This document shows, one piece after another, positions 37,320 through 45,853 of a DNA stretch of 64,000 nt. This DNA is from Metabacillus idriensis (GTDB lineage Bacteria; Bacillota; Bacilli; Bacillales; Bacillaceae). Location: contig NZ_WKKF01000001.1 of assembly GCF_009674765.1 (NCBI RefSeq), positions 62,001-126,000 on the forward strand. The letters run 5' to 3'. Below the pieces are notes generated by a model. The model was not told where the DNA came from and ran no database searches. It saw only the letters and a program-made list of their open reading frames with translations. Every line of letters begins with the position of its first letter. Position 1 is the first letter of the stretch. Made by a program: the position numbers and the translations under genes.

Positions 37320-39422
37320 TTGATTCCTGAAGATTATCTTGAGCGTGTGTATGCAGGGTTTCTTGGAATGAATATTGGAATAAGGCTTGGAGCGCCTGTT
37401 GAGCCTCTTGAATGGACTTTTGAGAGAATTCAAGATGTGTTTGGAGATATAAAGGGATATCTTAAAGACTATAAAGTCTTCTCAGCTGATGATGATGCGA
37501 ACGGACCCGCATTTTTTATCAGGGCTCTTTATGATGATGCTGCTGACCGTGAGCTTAGGGCCGAAGATGTCGGACGCGCATGGCTGAACTACACCCGCGA
37601 AGGAATCGGCATGTTCTGGTGGGGCGGAGAAGGCATCAGCACAGAGCATACAGCCTATCTGAATTTGAAAAAAGGAATTATGCCGCCGCGTTCTGGATCT
37701 GCTGGTCAAAATGGCTTAACGCTTGCGGAACAGATTGGCGGACAGATCTTTGTCGATACATGGGGGCTTCTTTTTCCGGGAAACCCAGCGAAGGCGGCTG
37801 ATTATGCAGCAAAGGCCGCGAGTGTTTCGCATGACAAAAATGGGATTTACGGAGCCAGATTCATTGCTGCATGCATTGCGGAAGCCTTTCATGCAGAGAG
37901 CATCCCGGCAATAATAGCAAATGCGCTAAAAACAATTCCTGATGACAGCACCTACGCCAAAGTCGTAAACGAGGTGATGGATTTTCATTGGGAGCATCCT
38001 GAAGATTTCAGAGCCTGCAGAACATTTTTAGAGGAAAATTGGGGGTACGATAAATATCCAGGGGTCTGTCATATCATCCCTAACGCAGGTGTTTGCATTC
38101 TTGCGCTTTTATATGGAAATGGAAGTTTTGATAGAACGATTGAAATTGCCGCCATGTGCGGCTGGGATACAGATTGCAATGCAGGCAAGATCGGGACGAT
38201 TGCGGGAGTATGGAATGGAATCTGGAAAATACCGCAGCATTACAGGAAGCCGATCAATGACTTTATTGTGCTGTCAAGTGTCTCAGGCTATTTGAACATC
38301 ATGGATATTCCTACATTTGCAAAAGAACTTGCTCTGCTCGGCTATAGGGTTTCAAAGCAGACGGCTCCAAGCCGATTGCTGAAAAGCTTCAAAGAAGGTC
38401 AAATCTATTTCGACTTTACCCTTCCAGGATCTACGCACGGATTTCAAACGAATTTTCCTTTCAAGACATTTATAAAACATAGCAGTCAAACCGGTTATGA
38501 AACCAAGGGTTCATTGGAGATATTCATTGACCGGATGATAGAAGGCGATGCAAGCAAGGTATTCTATAAACCTTTTCACAGGAGAAAAGACTTTCATGAT
38601 GAGAAATACAAACCGACTTTTGCCCCTAAAGCCTGCAGCGGCCAGCAGGTCAGCATGCAGATTTATTGTGACAAGTGGCAGGGTGAGGATTTCTTTGTCA
38701 CTCCGTATGTCAGAAACACGTTTAACGATGAAGACATTAAGCTTGAACCACTCCGGCTGATCAATCAAGAGTGGAACGAAATAGAGTTTATTCTTCCTGA
38801 CACAGATGGAGCGATCATCGATGAGGTCGGTGTCATTATTGAAAGTCCATCTCACTTGCTGAACCGGGCATTTGGAAAGCTGTTCATTGATGAGTTTCAC
38901 ATATCAGGGAAGGCAAATTATAAAATTGATTTCAGCAAACAGGCATTCGAGTTTCAATCTGTGACACCATTTGCCCATCACAGAGGTGAAGCAAGCCTGG
39001 AACAAGGGAAAATGCGTTGCAGGTCTGAGGATGAGTGCTCTTCTTTTACAGGAAATTATTATTCCGAAGACTACAAGGTTGCAGCAACTGTACAGCCGAT
39101 GAGCGGTGATCAGCACATGATGATTTTCAGAGCGGAAGGAATCTGCCGTCATTACAAAGCTGGATTTGATGGGGAAAATAAGGTTTCATTGGTTTTAACT
39201 GATTTTGGAATAAAAAGATTGATCGAAGTGCCATATAAGTGGACCTCGGGCGTGGAGTACCGGTTTGAGATGTGCTGCAAAGGAATTGTCATTACGTTTT
39301 TTATTAACGGCATACGGATTTTTCAGGCGGAAGATGATCGCTTTAAGCGGGGAATGTTTGGATTTTCCGTCCTCGGAAAAGGCGAAGCGCTTCTGTCAGA
39401 TATTGAAGTGAAGGAACTATAG
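37320..39422 (+). CDS. ADP-ribosylglycohydrolase-family protein with large C-terminal beta-sandwich extension
   Basis: A 700-residue cytoplasmic protein. Residues 5-345 are an ADP-ribosylglycohydrolase (PF03747) domain. The first metal motif is changed: the usual G-x-x-x-G-D-A-x-G reads GFLGMNIGIRLGAPVE. The second (T-D-D-T type) reads SADDDANGPAF near 54-64, and the third is intact as CGWDTDCNAGKIGTIAG near 280. Residues 360-700 look like a jelly-roll or laminin-G-like carbohydrate-binding module (WQGEDFFVTPYVRN, FINGIRIFQAEDDRF). There is no signal peptide. Start: TTG after GAGAGGGG. The divergence suggests an N- or O-glycoside substrate rather than ADP-ribosyl-protein. Confidence 0.82.
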   Translation: MIPEDYLERVYAGFLGMNIGIRLGAPVEPLEWTFERIQDVFGDIKGYLKDYKVFSADDDANGPAFFIRALYDDAADRELRAEDVGRAWLNYTREGIGMFWWGGEGISTEHTAYLNLKKGIMPPRSGSAGQNGLTLAEQIGGQIFVDTWGLLFPGNPAKAADYAAKAASVSHDKNGIYGARFIAACIAEAFHAESIPAIIANALKTIPDDSTYAKVVNEVMDFHWEHPEDFRACRTFLEENWGYDKYPGVCHIIPNAGVCILALLYGNGSFDRTIEIAAMCGWDTDCNAGKIGTIAGVWNGIWKIPQHYRKPINDFIVLSSVSGYLNIMDIPTFAKELALLGYRVSKQTAPSRLLKSFKEGQIYFDFTLPGSTHGFQTNFPFKTFIKHSSQTGYETKGSLEIFIDRMIEGDASKVFYKPFHRRKDFHDEKYKPTFAPKACSGQQVSMQIYCDKWQGEDFFVTPYVRNTFNDEDIKLEPLRLINQEWNEIEFILPDTDGAIIDEVGVIIESPSHLLNRAFGKLFIDEFHISGKANYKIDFSKQAFEFQSVTPFAHHRGEASLEQGKMRCRSEDECSSFTGNYYSEDYKVAATVQPMSGDQHMMIFRAEGICRHYKAGFDGENKVSLVLTDFGIKRLIEVPYKWTSGVEYRFEMCCKGIVITFFINGIRIFQAEDDRFKRGMFGFSVLGKGEALLSDIEVKEL

Positions 39423-39442
39423 GATATTCAGGGGGAAATCAC

Positions 39443-40501
39443 TTGAGGGAGAAGAAAGCAACTATTCGGGATGTGGCAAGGGAAGCGGATGTTTCTGTTG
39501 CCACCATTTCCAGATATCTGAATAAAAAAGGATACGTCAGTCACGTAACAGAAAAAAGAATTCAGTCTGTCATGGAAGAGCTGGACTATAAACCAAATGA
39601 AATCGCACGGGGTCTTGCGAGACAAAAAACAAATACAATTGCTTTATTCATTCCAGATATCAGCAACCCTTTCTTTCCCCAGTTAGTTCAAGCCATTGAA
39701 AAAGAAGCAGGGCGCAAAGGCTACAAAATGATTCTGGTGCCTGCCAGTTCTAATGAAATGACGGGTGTTTCCATGTGGGAAAGCTTTGAAAATATGTACA
39801 TTGACGGGTTTATTTTCGCTCCCTATCAGCTCAAGGGGAAATCAATAAAGCTTCTGAAAGAAAAGAAGATTCCGTTTGTGATTGTAGACCGTGCCGCCGA
39901 TGTGACATCCACAAATTCAGTGGCAGTTGATCATTATAAAGGTGCAAAGCTTGCAGTCTGCCACCTGTTTGAGGTCGGATGCAGAAAGATTATCCACATA
40001 GGAGGCCCGAAACAGCTGATTCCATCTAAAGAAAGGCTGAGAGGCTACACAGACAGTTTAAAACAGTTTTCCCCAGAGCATCCTGTGATTCATTATGAAG
40101 GTGATTTCAGTCTTGAAAGCGGGAAGAAGCTGACTGGGGAAGCGATAACAGAGCACCCTGATGCAGATGGTTTTTTTCTCGGAAATGATTTAATGGCGAT
40201 CGGCTGTTTAAAAATACTGAAGTCGCTTCGGAAAAAAATTCCTGATGAGATTGCGATTGCAGGGTTTGACGGTATTGATCTCACGAAGCTTGTTGAGCCT
40301 GAGATCACAACGATTGAGCAGCCTGTTTATGAAATAGGGGTAGCTGCTGCAGACAAGCTTATTCAATTGATTGAAGGAAAAGCAGAAGAGAATGATTTTT
40401 TAATGAAGCTTGAATTAAAACTGCAGGCAAGAGCTTCTACGCTTGGCTTTAAGGGGAAAACAAGAGGGAAGGAGAGGGACAATGACGAAGCGGATGCTTG
40501 A
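39443..40501 (+). CDS. LacI-family transcriptional regulator
   Basis: A 352-residue repressor, probably local. The N-terminal LacI helix-turn-helix reads ATIRDVAREADVSVATISRYLNKKGYVS (residues 5-32) with the hinge helix YKPNEIARGLARQKT near 50-64. A periplasmic-binding-protein-like sensor domain follows (IALFIPDISNPFF..., GFDGIDLTKLVEPEITTIEQP). It resembles RbsR-type repressors, consistent with a pentose-derived inducer. TTG start after AGGGGGAA. Its 3' end overlaps the next gene by 20 bases. The palindrome at 31130-31149 is the best candidate operator. Confidence 0.9.
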   Translation: MREKKATIRDVAREADVSVATISRYLNKKGYVSHVTEKRIQSVMEELDYKPNEIARGLARQKTNTIALFIPDISNPFFPQLVQAIEKEAGRKGYKMILVPASSNEMTGVSMWESFENMYIDGFIFAPYQLKGKSIKLLKEKKIPFVIVDRAADVTSTNSVAVDHYKGAKLAVCHLFEVGCRKIIHIGGPKQLIPSKERLRGYTDSLKQFSPEHPVIHYEGDFSLESGKKLTGEAITEHPDADGFFLGNDLMAIGCLKILKSLRKKIPDEIAIAGFDGIDLTKLVEPEITTIEQPVYEIGVAAADKLIQLIEGKAEENDFLMKLELKLQARASTLGFKGKTRGKERDNDEADA

Positions 40502-41618
40502 GAAAATAGAAGGTGTTCTATATGGAGGCGCTATTGGGGATGCGATGGGTTCTCCGACGGAGGGGCTGCTTCCTGAAGTGATCAGGAAAAAATTCGGGGT
40601 TGTCACAGCATTTCGTGAACCGGCAAGTGATGCATGGAAGGAACCAGGCAACATGAGGCCGCTTGAAAAGGGCAACGGGCACATAACGGATGATACTTTA
40701 ATGGTAGAAGCCCTGCTGAAGATATATGAAAGAAAGCAAAGACATTTAACTGCTTATGATATTGCGGAAGAATTAGTGGAGGAAATAGCTGAGAAGACGG
40801 TCTACATTCCTGAGCTGAGAAAGGAAGCTCCTGTTATCACAAGACTTTATTATCCAGAACAATATCTTTTTCTCAGGCACAGGCTTGCCAATGTAGATCC
40901 GCGTGAAGCGGGCATCGGAAATATGGTGAACTGCGGGGCAGCCATGTATATGAGTCCGGTCGGAATGATGAACGCAGGAGATCCTGAACGTGCCTATCAA
41001 GAAGCGATTGATCTTGCCGGCGCCCATCAAACAAGCTATGGCAGAGAAGCTGCGGGTGTAATGGCAGCAGCTGTCGCTGAAGCCATGAGCGAAAATGCGT
41101 CAGTGCAAAGTATCCTGAATGTCTCCCGGACCCTGGCTAAAGATGGTACAAAGCTTGCCATTGAATCGGTGCTGGATGCTGCAGCTGTCCATTTAGATGT
41201 TCTCGAAGCAAGAGAGGATTTAAGACGTGCGATTGAGCCTTTCGATACAGTGAAAACCTTTTCTGACCGCAAAAAACAGGGCAAAGGAAATGCAAACACC
41301 CCTAGCAGAATTCATTCTATTGAAGAATTGCCGATTGCTCTTGCTTTATTTTTGGTAGCGGGTGGAAATACGATGAAGACGATCATCGGAGGTGTGAATT
41401 ATGGGCATGATTCAGATTCGATTGCAAGCATGGGCGGAGCGATCGCAGGAGCATTGAATGGTAAATCCTCATTGCCTGAAGATCTTATGGAGGAACTTGA
41501 TGCTGTTAATAAACGATCGTTCCAGGATTTATCAAAAACAGTTTATGAAACGGTCATGACAATCATTAAACATGACAAAGCTTATTTTGAAAAGAGGATA
41601 AAAAGAATGGGTTTGTAA
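40482..41618 (+). CDS. ADP-ribosylglycohydrolase-family protein, canonical active site
   Basis: A 378-residue enzyme of PF03747 with all metal-binding motifs intact: GGAIGDAMGSPTEG (residues 15-28), HITDDTLMVEALL near 67-79 and GVNYGHDSDSIASMGGAIAGA near 303-323. The binuclear Mg2+ centre should therefore be functional. Family members hydrolyse N-glycosidic bonds to ribose in ADP-ribosyl-arginine and in small nucleosidic compounds. It starts at ATG 40482 after AAGGAGAGGG, inside the lacI-type gene. Two paralogues in one locus suggest sequential or substrate-selective steps. Confidence 0.88.
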   Translation: MTKRMLEKIEGVLYGGAIGDAMGSPTEGLLPEVIRKKFGVVTAFREPASDAWKEPGNMRPLEKGNGHITDDTLMVEALLKIYERKQRHLTAYDIAEELVEEIAEKTVYIPELRKEAPVITRLYYPEQYLFLRHRLANVDPREAGIGNMVNCGAAMYMSPVGMMNAGDPERAYQEAIDLAGAHQTSYGREAAGVMAAAVAEAMSENASVQSILNVSRTLAKDGTKLAIESVLDAAAVHLDVLEAREDLRRAIEPFDTVKTFSDRKKQGKGNANTPSRIHSIEELPIALALFLVAGGNTMKTIIGGVNYGHDSDSIASMGGAIAGALNGKSSLPEDLMEELDAVNKRSFQDLSKTVYETVMTIIKHDKAYFEKRIKRMGL

Positions 41619-41625
41619 TAAAATT

Positions 41626-41651
41626 GCCGCAGCCGGAAAGCTTGCTGCGGC
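41626..41651 (+). terminator. Hairpin after the glycohydrolase gene
   Basis: Perfect GCCGCAGC/GCTGCGGC stem with a 10-base loop. It lacks a T-run (TGAATATTCTT follows), so termination efficiency is uncertain. Confidence 0.5.
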
Positions 41652-41772
41652 TGAATATTCTTAGGCAGTTCCAATTTTATGGGGGTTATCCACTAAATGG
41701 ATGTAAATAAATGTGTAGTTTATATGTAGACGGGGTAAAGATTAGTACAAACCTAAGGAAAGAGGTACAGCG

Positions 41773-42231
41773 ATGAGAAAACCTACCATTTACTTTCTGT
41801 CATATTTTAACTCATGCAGGAGCTTAATAGCAGAAGCCTGGGCAAAAAAACTGTTCTCCAGTAAATGGCAAATCGAAAGTGCCGGTCTTGTCACATCAGA
41901 AGTTGACCCTGCTTGCGTGAAGGCCATGAAAGAAGTGAATATGTCCATTGAAGACCTTGAATCGGATGAAATTGACCTTGAGCTTTTAGATAGAGCATCA
42001 GTTGTTGTTCAAATGTATGATTATAAACAGGAAAAAACACCGCCAGTTCAACAAGAAGGAAACAATGTTCTTTCATGGAATTTGCCAAACTTGTCCATGT
42101 ATACATTCGAAAGTGACGAAGAAGAATTTGCCTATTATCAGGAACTTTGTGATGACATTGCCATGAGAGTGAAAAACCTCTACGAGAAGATTGAAGGAAA
42201 GCCGATGAATCATACCGCTTCTGTGATGTAA
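41773..42231 (+). CDS. Degenerate ArsC-like (LMW phosphatase fold) protein lacking catalytic cysteines
   Basis: A 152-residue paralogue of thioredoxin-coupled arsenate reductase. It aligns along its length with the ArsC at 57032: the N-terminus reads TIYFLSYFNSCRSLIAEAWAKKLFSSKWQIESAGL against the ArsC pattern. The nucleophile Cys10 is Ser10; Cys15 and Arg16 remain. The T-G of the P-loop is replaced by Y-F, and the redox Cys82/Cys89 region reads VVQMYDYKQEKTPP. It should not reduce arsenate or hydrolyse phosphotyrosine. The gene is intact with AGAAAGAGG before the ATG, so it is maintained, perhaps as a binding or regulatory protein. Confidence 0.75.
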   Translation: MRKPTIYFLSYFNSCRSLIAEAWAKKLFSSKWQIESAGLVTSEVDPACVKAMKEVNMSIEDLESDEIDLELLDRASVVVQMYDYKQEKTPPVQQEGNNVLSWNLPNLSMYTFESDEEEFAYYQELCDDIAMRVKNLYEKIEGKPMNHTASVM

Positions 42232-42275
42232 TGTGCACGGCAAAAAAGCTTGGCAGTTGCCAAGCGTACATAAAA

Positions 42276-42511
42276 TTAGCTTAAAACGTGTTCGACTGTA
42301 GATCTAATTTCCACTTTATCCATCGCCGCTCCCGCATTGATGATGCTTAAACTCATCTCTGCTCTCAGCCCTGTCAGAATGGGTTTAACTCCAATCAGAC
42401 CCAATGAAAGGATCAGCTTTTCCAAACTGTCCACCACCATCTCACCCGACCTTGTATACTCCCGAAAAATCGACAATCAGCGTGTTTAATTTCGGCTGTG
42501 AGGCCAGTTCT
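42276..42511 (-). pseudogene. Remnant of an RsbR/STAS-domain gene, truncated and frameshifted
   Basis: The minus strand encodes the C-terminal half of an RsbR-type STAS domain in two frames: LNTLIVDFSGVYKVG up to a TGA at about 42448, then in another frame GEMVVDSLEKLILSLGLIGVKPILTGLRAEMSLSI to the stop. Together they resemble the conserved I-D-x-S-G-V...A-R-L-L-G-x-x-V-I-L-T-G-I-R-P-E arrangement. The 5' part is missing: the preceding esterase gene ends at 42517, directly beside it. Confidence 0.7.
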
Positions 42512-42516
42512 TTTTA

Positions 42517-44436
42517 CTATTGTGCTCGAAGTCCATTTTCAAACATATAGATCAAACCCTGTTCAAATCCTGCAGCCCAGACAGACATGCCGTGGCCGCC
42601 GTTTAATATTCTGAGTTCAGCAGGGCTTCCCGGAACTGGTTCCCATTTCTCAAAAGGGCGATTAAAGACATTCGATCTGTGCAGAAATTGATAAGAGGTG
42701 ACTGCCTGCACTTCCATATTGTATTTGTAGGCGTCCTCCGGAAGATCCTCTTTTTCACTTAAATGATTCCAGTCATCGTCTCCGGTCATAATAAACATTG
42801 GTACCTCGAAAGGCTGCTGTCCGTATGATTCAAGAGCTTGAGGATAGTTTAACGAATTCCAAATGGCCGGTTCAAAAGGATCTCCAAATGAACCCCGTTC
42901 CACAGCACCCGATGTTTCAGGAGCCTCGAATGCCTGTAAAGCCGGACTTAACAGCGACGTTCCGGCGAACAGATGAGGGTAAACGAGCGAGTAGCGCAGC
43001 GCTCCATATCCTCCCATTGAATAGCCAACGAGCCCGCGGCCATTCCGGTCAGAAATCGTATGGAAATCACGATCTATTTTTTGAATCAAATCGTTGATGA
43101 CGGCCGATTCCATGTTCCCATACTTGAGCGAATCAACCCAATAGCTGTTGCCTGTTACTGGAGCAACCGCAATGATGGGTTCAATCTTTTTTTCCTCAAT
43201 CATTTTATCTAAAATTGGAAAGAATTTGTTCCAGCTTTTTTCATCTCCAAAAGAACCGTGCAGCAAGTAGAGGACGGGATATTTTTTTTCAGCATGCGGG
43301 TCATATTCTTCAGGCAAATAAACGACATACTTCAGTTCATCATTACCTGGCGTTTCATCTTGAATAAGGCTAGGAGCATTAAACGAATAAGTATTCACAG
43401 TTCCTTTTTTTTCAGAGCTGTAGCTTGCTGGATCATAAATTGGAGAAAATTCAGGGCTTTCAGCTTTTCCGAACATATATTTTAAGCCTTCTTGAAATCC
43501 TTTCAGCCATACCTCAAGTCCATGGCCGCCGTTAATGATCCTGAGTTCAGCAGGACTTGAAGGAACATCTTCCCACTTGGGAAAATCCAAGCCAAAAAGG
43601 TTTTTTCTGTGAAGCTCCTGATAGAGCTGAACAGCCTGAACCTCCATATTGTATTTATAAGCATCAGGAGGCAGATCTTCCTTTTCACTCAAATGATTCC
43701 AGTCATCATCACCTGTTACAATATAGACTGGAACACGGTACGGCTGTTTGACATAACTATTGATTGCCGTAGGGTAATTGTTGGCATTCCATAGCGCAGG
43801 ATCATAGGGTTCTCCGAAACTTCCTCTTTCAACCGCCCCGGATGTAGCGGGAGGCTCTGCGTTTTGAATGGCCGGACTTAATAGAGTTGCTGCAGAAAAC
43901 AGATCAGGGTAAACCATTGAATATCTGAGGGCCCCGTATCCGCCCATTGAATAGCCTGAAATGAACCTTCCGCTGCGTTCAGCGATAGAATTGTATTTTT
44001 TATCGATATGCGGAATCAAGTCCTTGATAACAGCGCTTTCATAATGACCGTACTTTTTAGAGTTCACCCAATAGGAATTGCCTGCTGCAGGGACAACGGC
44101 AATAAGCGGCTCGATTTCTTTATTTTCTATCATTTCGTCAAGCTTTCCAAAAAAATCATCCCAGCTGTTTTCATTTCCTCCGCTGCCATGCAGAAGATAA
44201 ACGACCGGGTATCCTTCTGTCCGTTTTTTATCATATCCTTTTGGAAGATAAACCTTATAGGTGAGCTTATGGTGCTTTGGCCGCTGATCTTTTAATAATG
44301 CTTTTGAAGTAATCATTTCTACTGCTGTTTTGCTTGCTGGCTCATGCGGCTTTTTGGCTGAAGTGAAAGAGGGATTTGTTAAGCTGACCAAAAAAAAGAC
44401 AAAAAGAAGCACAAGCCATACTTTTTTGTTCCCCAC
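42517..44436 (-). CDS. Secreted tandem double-domain esterase (two esterase-D-type domains)
   Basis: A 639-residue protein with a Sec signal peptide (VWLVLLFVFFLVSLT, cut near residue 27). Two copies of an alpha/beta hydrolase domain (PF00756) follow, about residues 45-335 and 345-635, which are strongly similar to each other. Each has VVYLLHGS or VLYLLHGS, the nucleophile motif GYSMGGYGALRYS (first Ser163), TGDDDWNHLSEKEDLP with the probable Asp, and INGGHG or LNGGHG with the His, so both sites look active. This is an internal duplication. Likely role: extracellular ester hydrolysis. It is monocistronic with GGAGG before ATG. Confidence 0.85.
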   Translation of the reverse strand: MGNKKVWLVLLFVFFLVSLTNPSFTSAKKPHEPASKTAVEMITSKALLKDQRPKHHKLTYKVYLPKGYDKKRTEGYPVVYLLHGSGGNENSWDDFFGKLDEMIENKEIEPLIAVVPAAGNSYWVNSKKYGHYESAVIKDLIPHIDKKYNSIAERSGRFISGYSMGGYGALRYSMVYPDLFSAATLLSPAIQNAEPPATSGAVERGSFGEPYDPALWNANNYPTAINSYVKQPYRVPVYIVTGDDDWNHLSEKEDLPPDAYKYNMEVQAVQLYQELHRKNLFGLDFPKWEDVPSSPAELRIINGGHGLEVWLKGFQEGLKYMFGKAESPEFSPIYDPASYSSEKKGTVNTYSFNAPSLIQDETPGNDELKYVVYLPEEYDPHAEKKYPVLYLLHGSFGDEKSWNKFFPILDKMIEEKKIEPIIAVAPVTGNSYWVDSLKYGNMESAVINDLIQKIDRDFHTISDRNGRGLVGYSMGGYGALRYSLVYPHLFAGTSLLSPALQAFEAPETSGAVERGSFGDPFEPAIWNSLNYPQALESYGQQPFEVPMFIMTGDDDWNHLSEKEDLPEDAYKYNMEVQAVTSYQFLHRSNVFNRPFEKWEPVPGSPAELRILNGGHGMSVWAAGFEQGLIYMFENGLRAQ

Positions 44437-44569
44437 TTTGGATCCTCCTTTTGAAATATTCCTCGTTTTATAGCATATTTAAATTCTCCTGATTTGATCA
44501 TATAAGATACTGGATATATTTACAAACTATTCCGAAAAAAAAGAAGGCGGACTTCAGACTCCTTTTGCA

Positions 44570-45270
44570 ACAAAAGGGCTGTTCAATAAATCTCTAAAAT
44601 GAAGCATAAAAAAGATGTTTTTTATGCCAGTTTTTACTGTGAAAATAACTAATGGTGTAAGTCCCATAAGTGCTACCACTTTAAACGGTCCAAAGCTTAA
44701 AAAGTGGCGTCAATCCCATGAGTGCTACCACTATTAACGGTTCAAAGCTTAAAAAGTGGTGTAAGTCCCATGAGTGCTACCACTTTTAACGGTTTAAAGA
44801 TTAACAAGTGGCGTCATCCCCATGAGTACTACCACTATTAACGGTTCAAAGCTTAAAAAGTGGCGTCAATCCCATGAGTGCTACCACTTTTAACGGTTCA
44901 CAGAATAACAAGTGGCGTCATTCCCATGAGTGCTACCACTATTAACGGTTCACAGAATAACAAGTGGCGTCATTCCCATGAGTGCTACCACTATTAACGG
45001 TTCGAAGCATAAAAAGTGGCGTCATTCCCAAGAGTGCTACCACTTTTAACGGTTCAAAGCTTAACAAGTGGGGTCATTCCTATGAGTGCTACCACTTTTA
45101 ACGGTTCAAAGCTTAACAAGTGGCGTCAGTCCCAGTTGTACTACCACTTTTGACGGTCCAAAGCTTAAACATTGGCGTCAATCCCAGTAGTGCTGCCACT
45201 TTTGATGTGGCAAGGTCCCAAAAGAAAGGGCTGCCAATAAGTCAGAAAAAATGACTTTATGGACAGCCCC
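44570..45270. repeat. MITE-like intergenic element H with GGGCTGT ends, carrying a 52-bp array
   Basis: The left end AAAAGGGCTGTTCAATAAA (44572-44590) and right end TTTATGGACAGCCCC (45256-45270) are inverted copies of each other with small differences. A further copy AAAGGGCTGCCAATAAGTC lies at 45225, which with the right end forms a terminator-like hairpin near the nsrR stop. The interior is almost entirely the array at 44649-45220. Confidence 0.6.
44649..45220. repeat. Tandem array, eleven units of exactly 52 bp
   Basis: Units begin at 44649, 44701, 44753, 44805, 44857, 44909, 44961, 45013, 45065, 45117 and 45169, without a single insertion or deletion at the unit boundaries (572 bp). Consensus blocks are AAGTGGCGTCA, CCCATGAGTGCTACCACT, TTAACGGTTCAAAGCTTAA. 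Within each unit AGTGG and CCACT can form a small hairpin. The last unit is the most diverged. Confidence 0.95.
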
Positions 45271-45273
45271 ACT

Positions 45274-45711
45274 TCAGGTGTTATTTAATAATCTGGCAAG
45301 CATCGATTTGTTTTTAACCAGATCTGCAAGCGTATAGCAGTCAAGCACTTCAAAGTAGGCCTGCAGCGCTTTGTGCAGCACCCCTTTTAATGTACAGGCA
45401 GGGGATATCGTGCATGCATTGCTCTTTGGATCGAAGCATTCAACAAGATTGAAGTCGTCTTCGGTCTGCCGGACAATGAACCCGATGTTGATCTCAGCAG
45501 GATCTTTCGCAAGCCGAATGCCGCCGCCCCGGCCTCTTATTGTTTCGATTACATTTAACTTGCCAAGCTCATAAGTTACTTTCATTAAATGATTTTTTGA
45601 GATTTGATAGGCTTCTGCTATTTCTTTTATATTGGATAGATTATCTTTTTCCTTTGTTGCCAGATAGATCAGCACCCGCAAAGAATAATCTGTATAGTTG
45701 GTTAATCTCAT
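45274..45711 (-). CDS. nsrR: Nitric oxide-sensing repressor NsrR (Rrf2 family)
   Basis: A 145-residue Rrf2-type iron-sulfur regulator. With the start at ATG 45711 (MRLTNYTDYSLRV) the cluster ligands fall at Cys92, Cys100 and Cys106, the same numbers as in B. subtilis NsrR; a longer in-frame GTG start at 45729 would shift them. Winged-helix: ISKNHLMKVTYELGKLNVIETIRGRGGGIRL (residues 38-67). The [4Fe-4S] cluster reacts with NO and releases repression. It is divergent from hmp, with two candidate NsrR sites between them, and stands upstream of spoVR as in B. subtilis. Confidence 0.93.
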   Translation of the reverse strand: MRLTNYTDYSLRVLIYLATKEKDNLSNIKEIAEAYQISKNHLMKVTYELGKLNVIETIRGRGGGIRLAKDPAEINIGFIVRQTEDDFNLVECFDPKSNACTISPACTLKGVLHKALQAYFEVLDCYTLADLVKNKSMLARLLNNT

Positions 45712-45757
45712 AAACGTCCATCGCCCCACTACATGAAGTACGTCTATCTTACCACAG

Positions 45758-45792
45758 CAATTGAAATTTTAATAAAAGTTAAATTTCAATTG
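45758..45792. promoter_or_regulatory. 12-bp perfect inverted repeat between nsrR and hmp
   Basis: CAATTGAAATTT (45758-45769) and AAATTTCAATTG (45781-45792) separated by 11 bases. It is distinct from the NsrR-type sites and lies on the nsrR-proximal side. It could be an operator for another regulator or for nsrR itself. Confidence 0.5.
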
Positions 45793-45806
45793 TGTCAGAT
45801 TTCTTA

Positions 45807-45830
45807 AAGATGTATTTGAAATATTGCTTT
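45807..45830. promoter_or_regulatory. Candidate NsrR site 1 (hmp)
   Basis: AAGATGTATTTGAAATATTG then CTTT: an imperfect dyad of the form AAGATGTATTT-N-AAATAC(A)T(C)TT. The left arm is identical to that of site 2, 47 bases downstream. Confidence 0.55.
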
Positions 45831-45853
45831 AAAGTATTTTTGGATTTAAGATA

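Noticed and set aside
44649-45220. CRISPR array
   Set aside because: The whole 52-bp unit is repeated; there are no unique spacers and no cas genes in the window.
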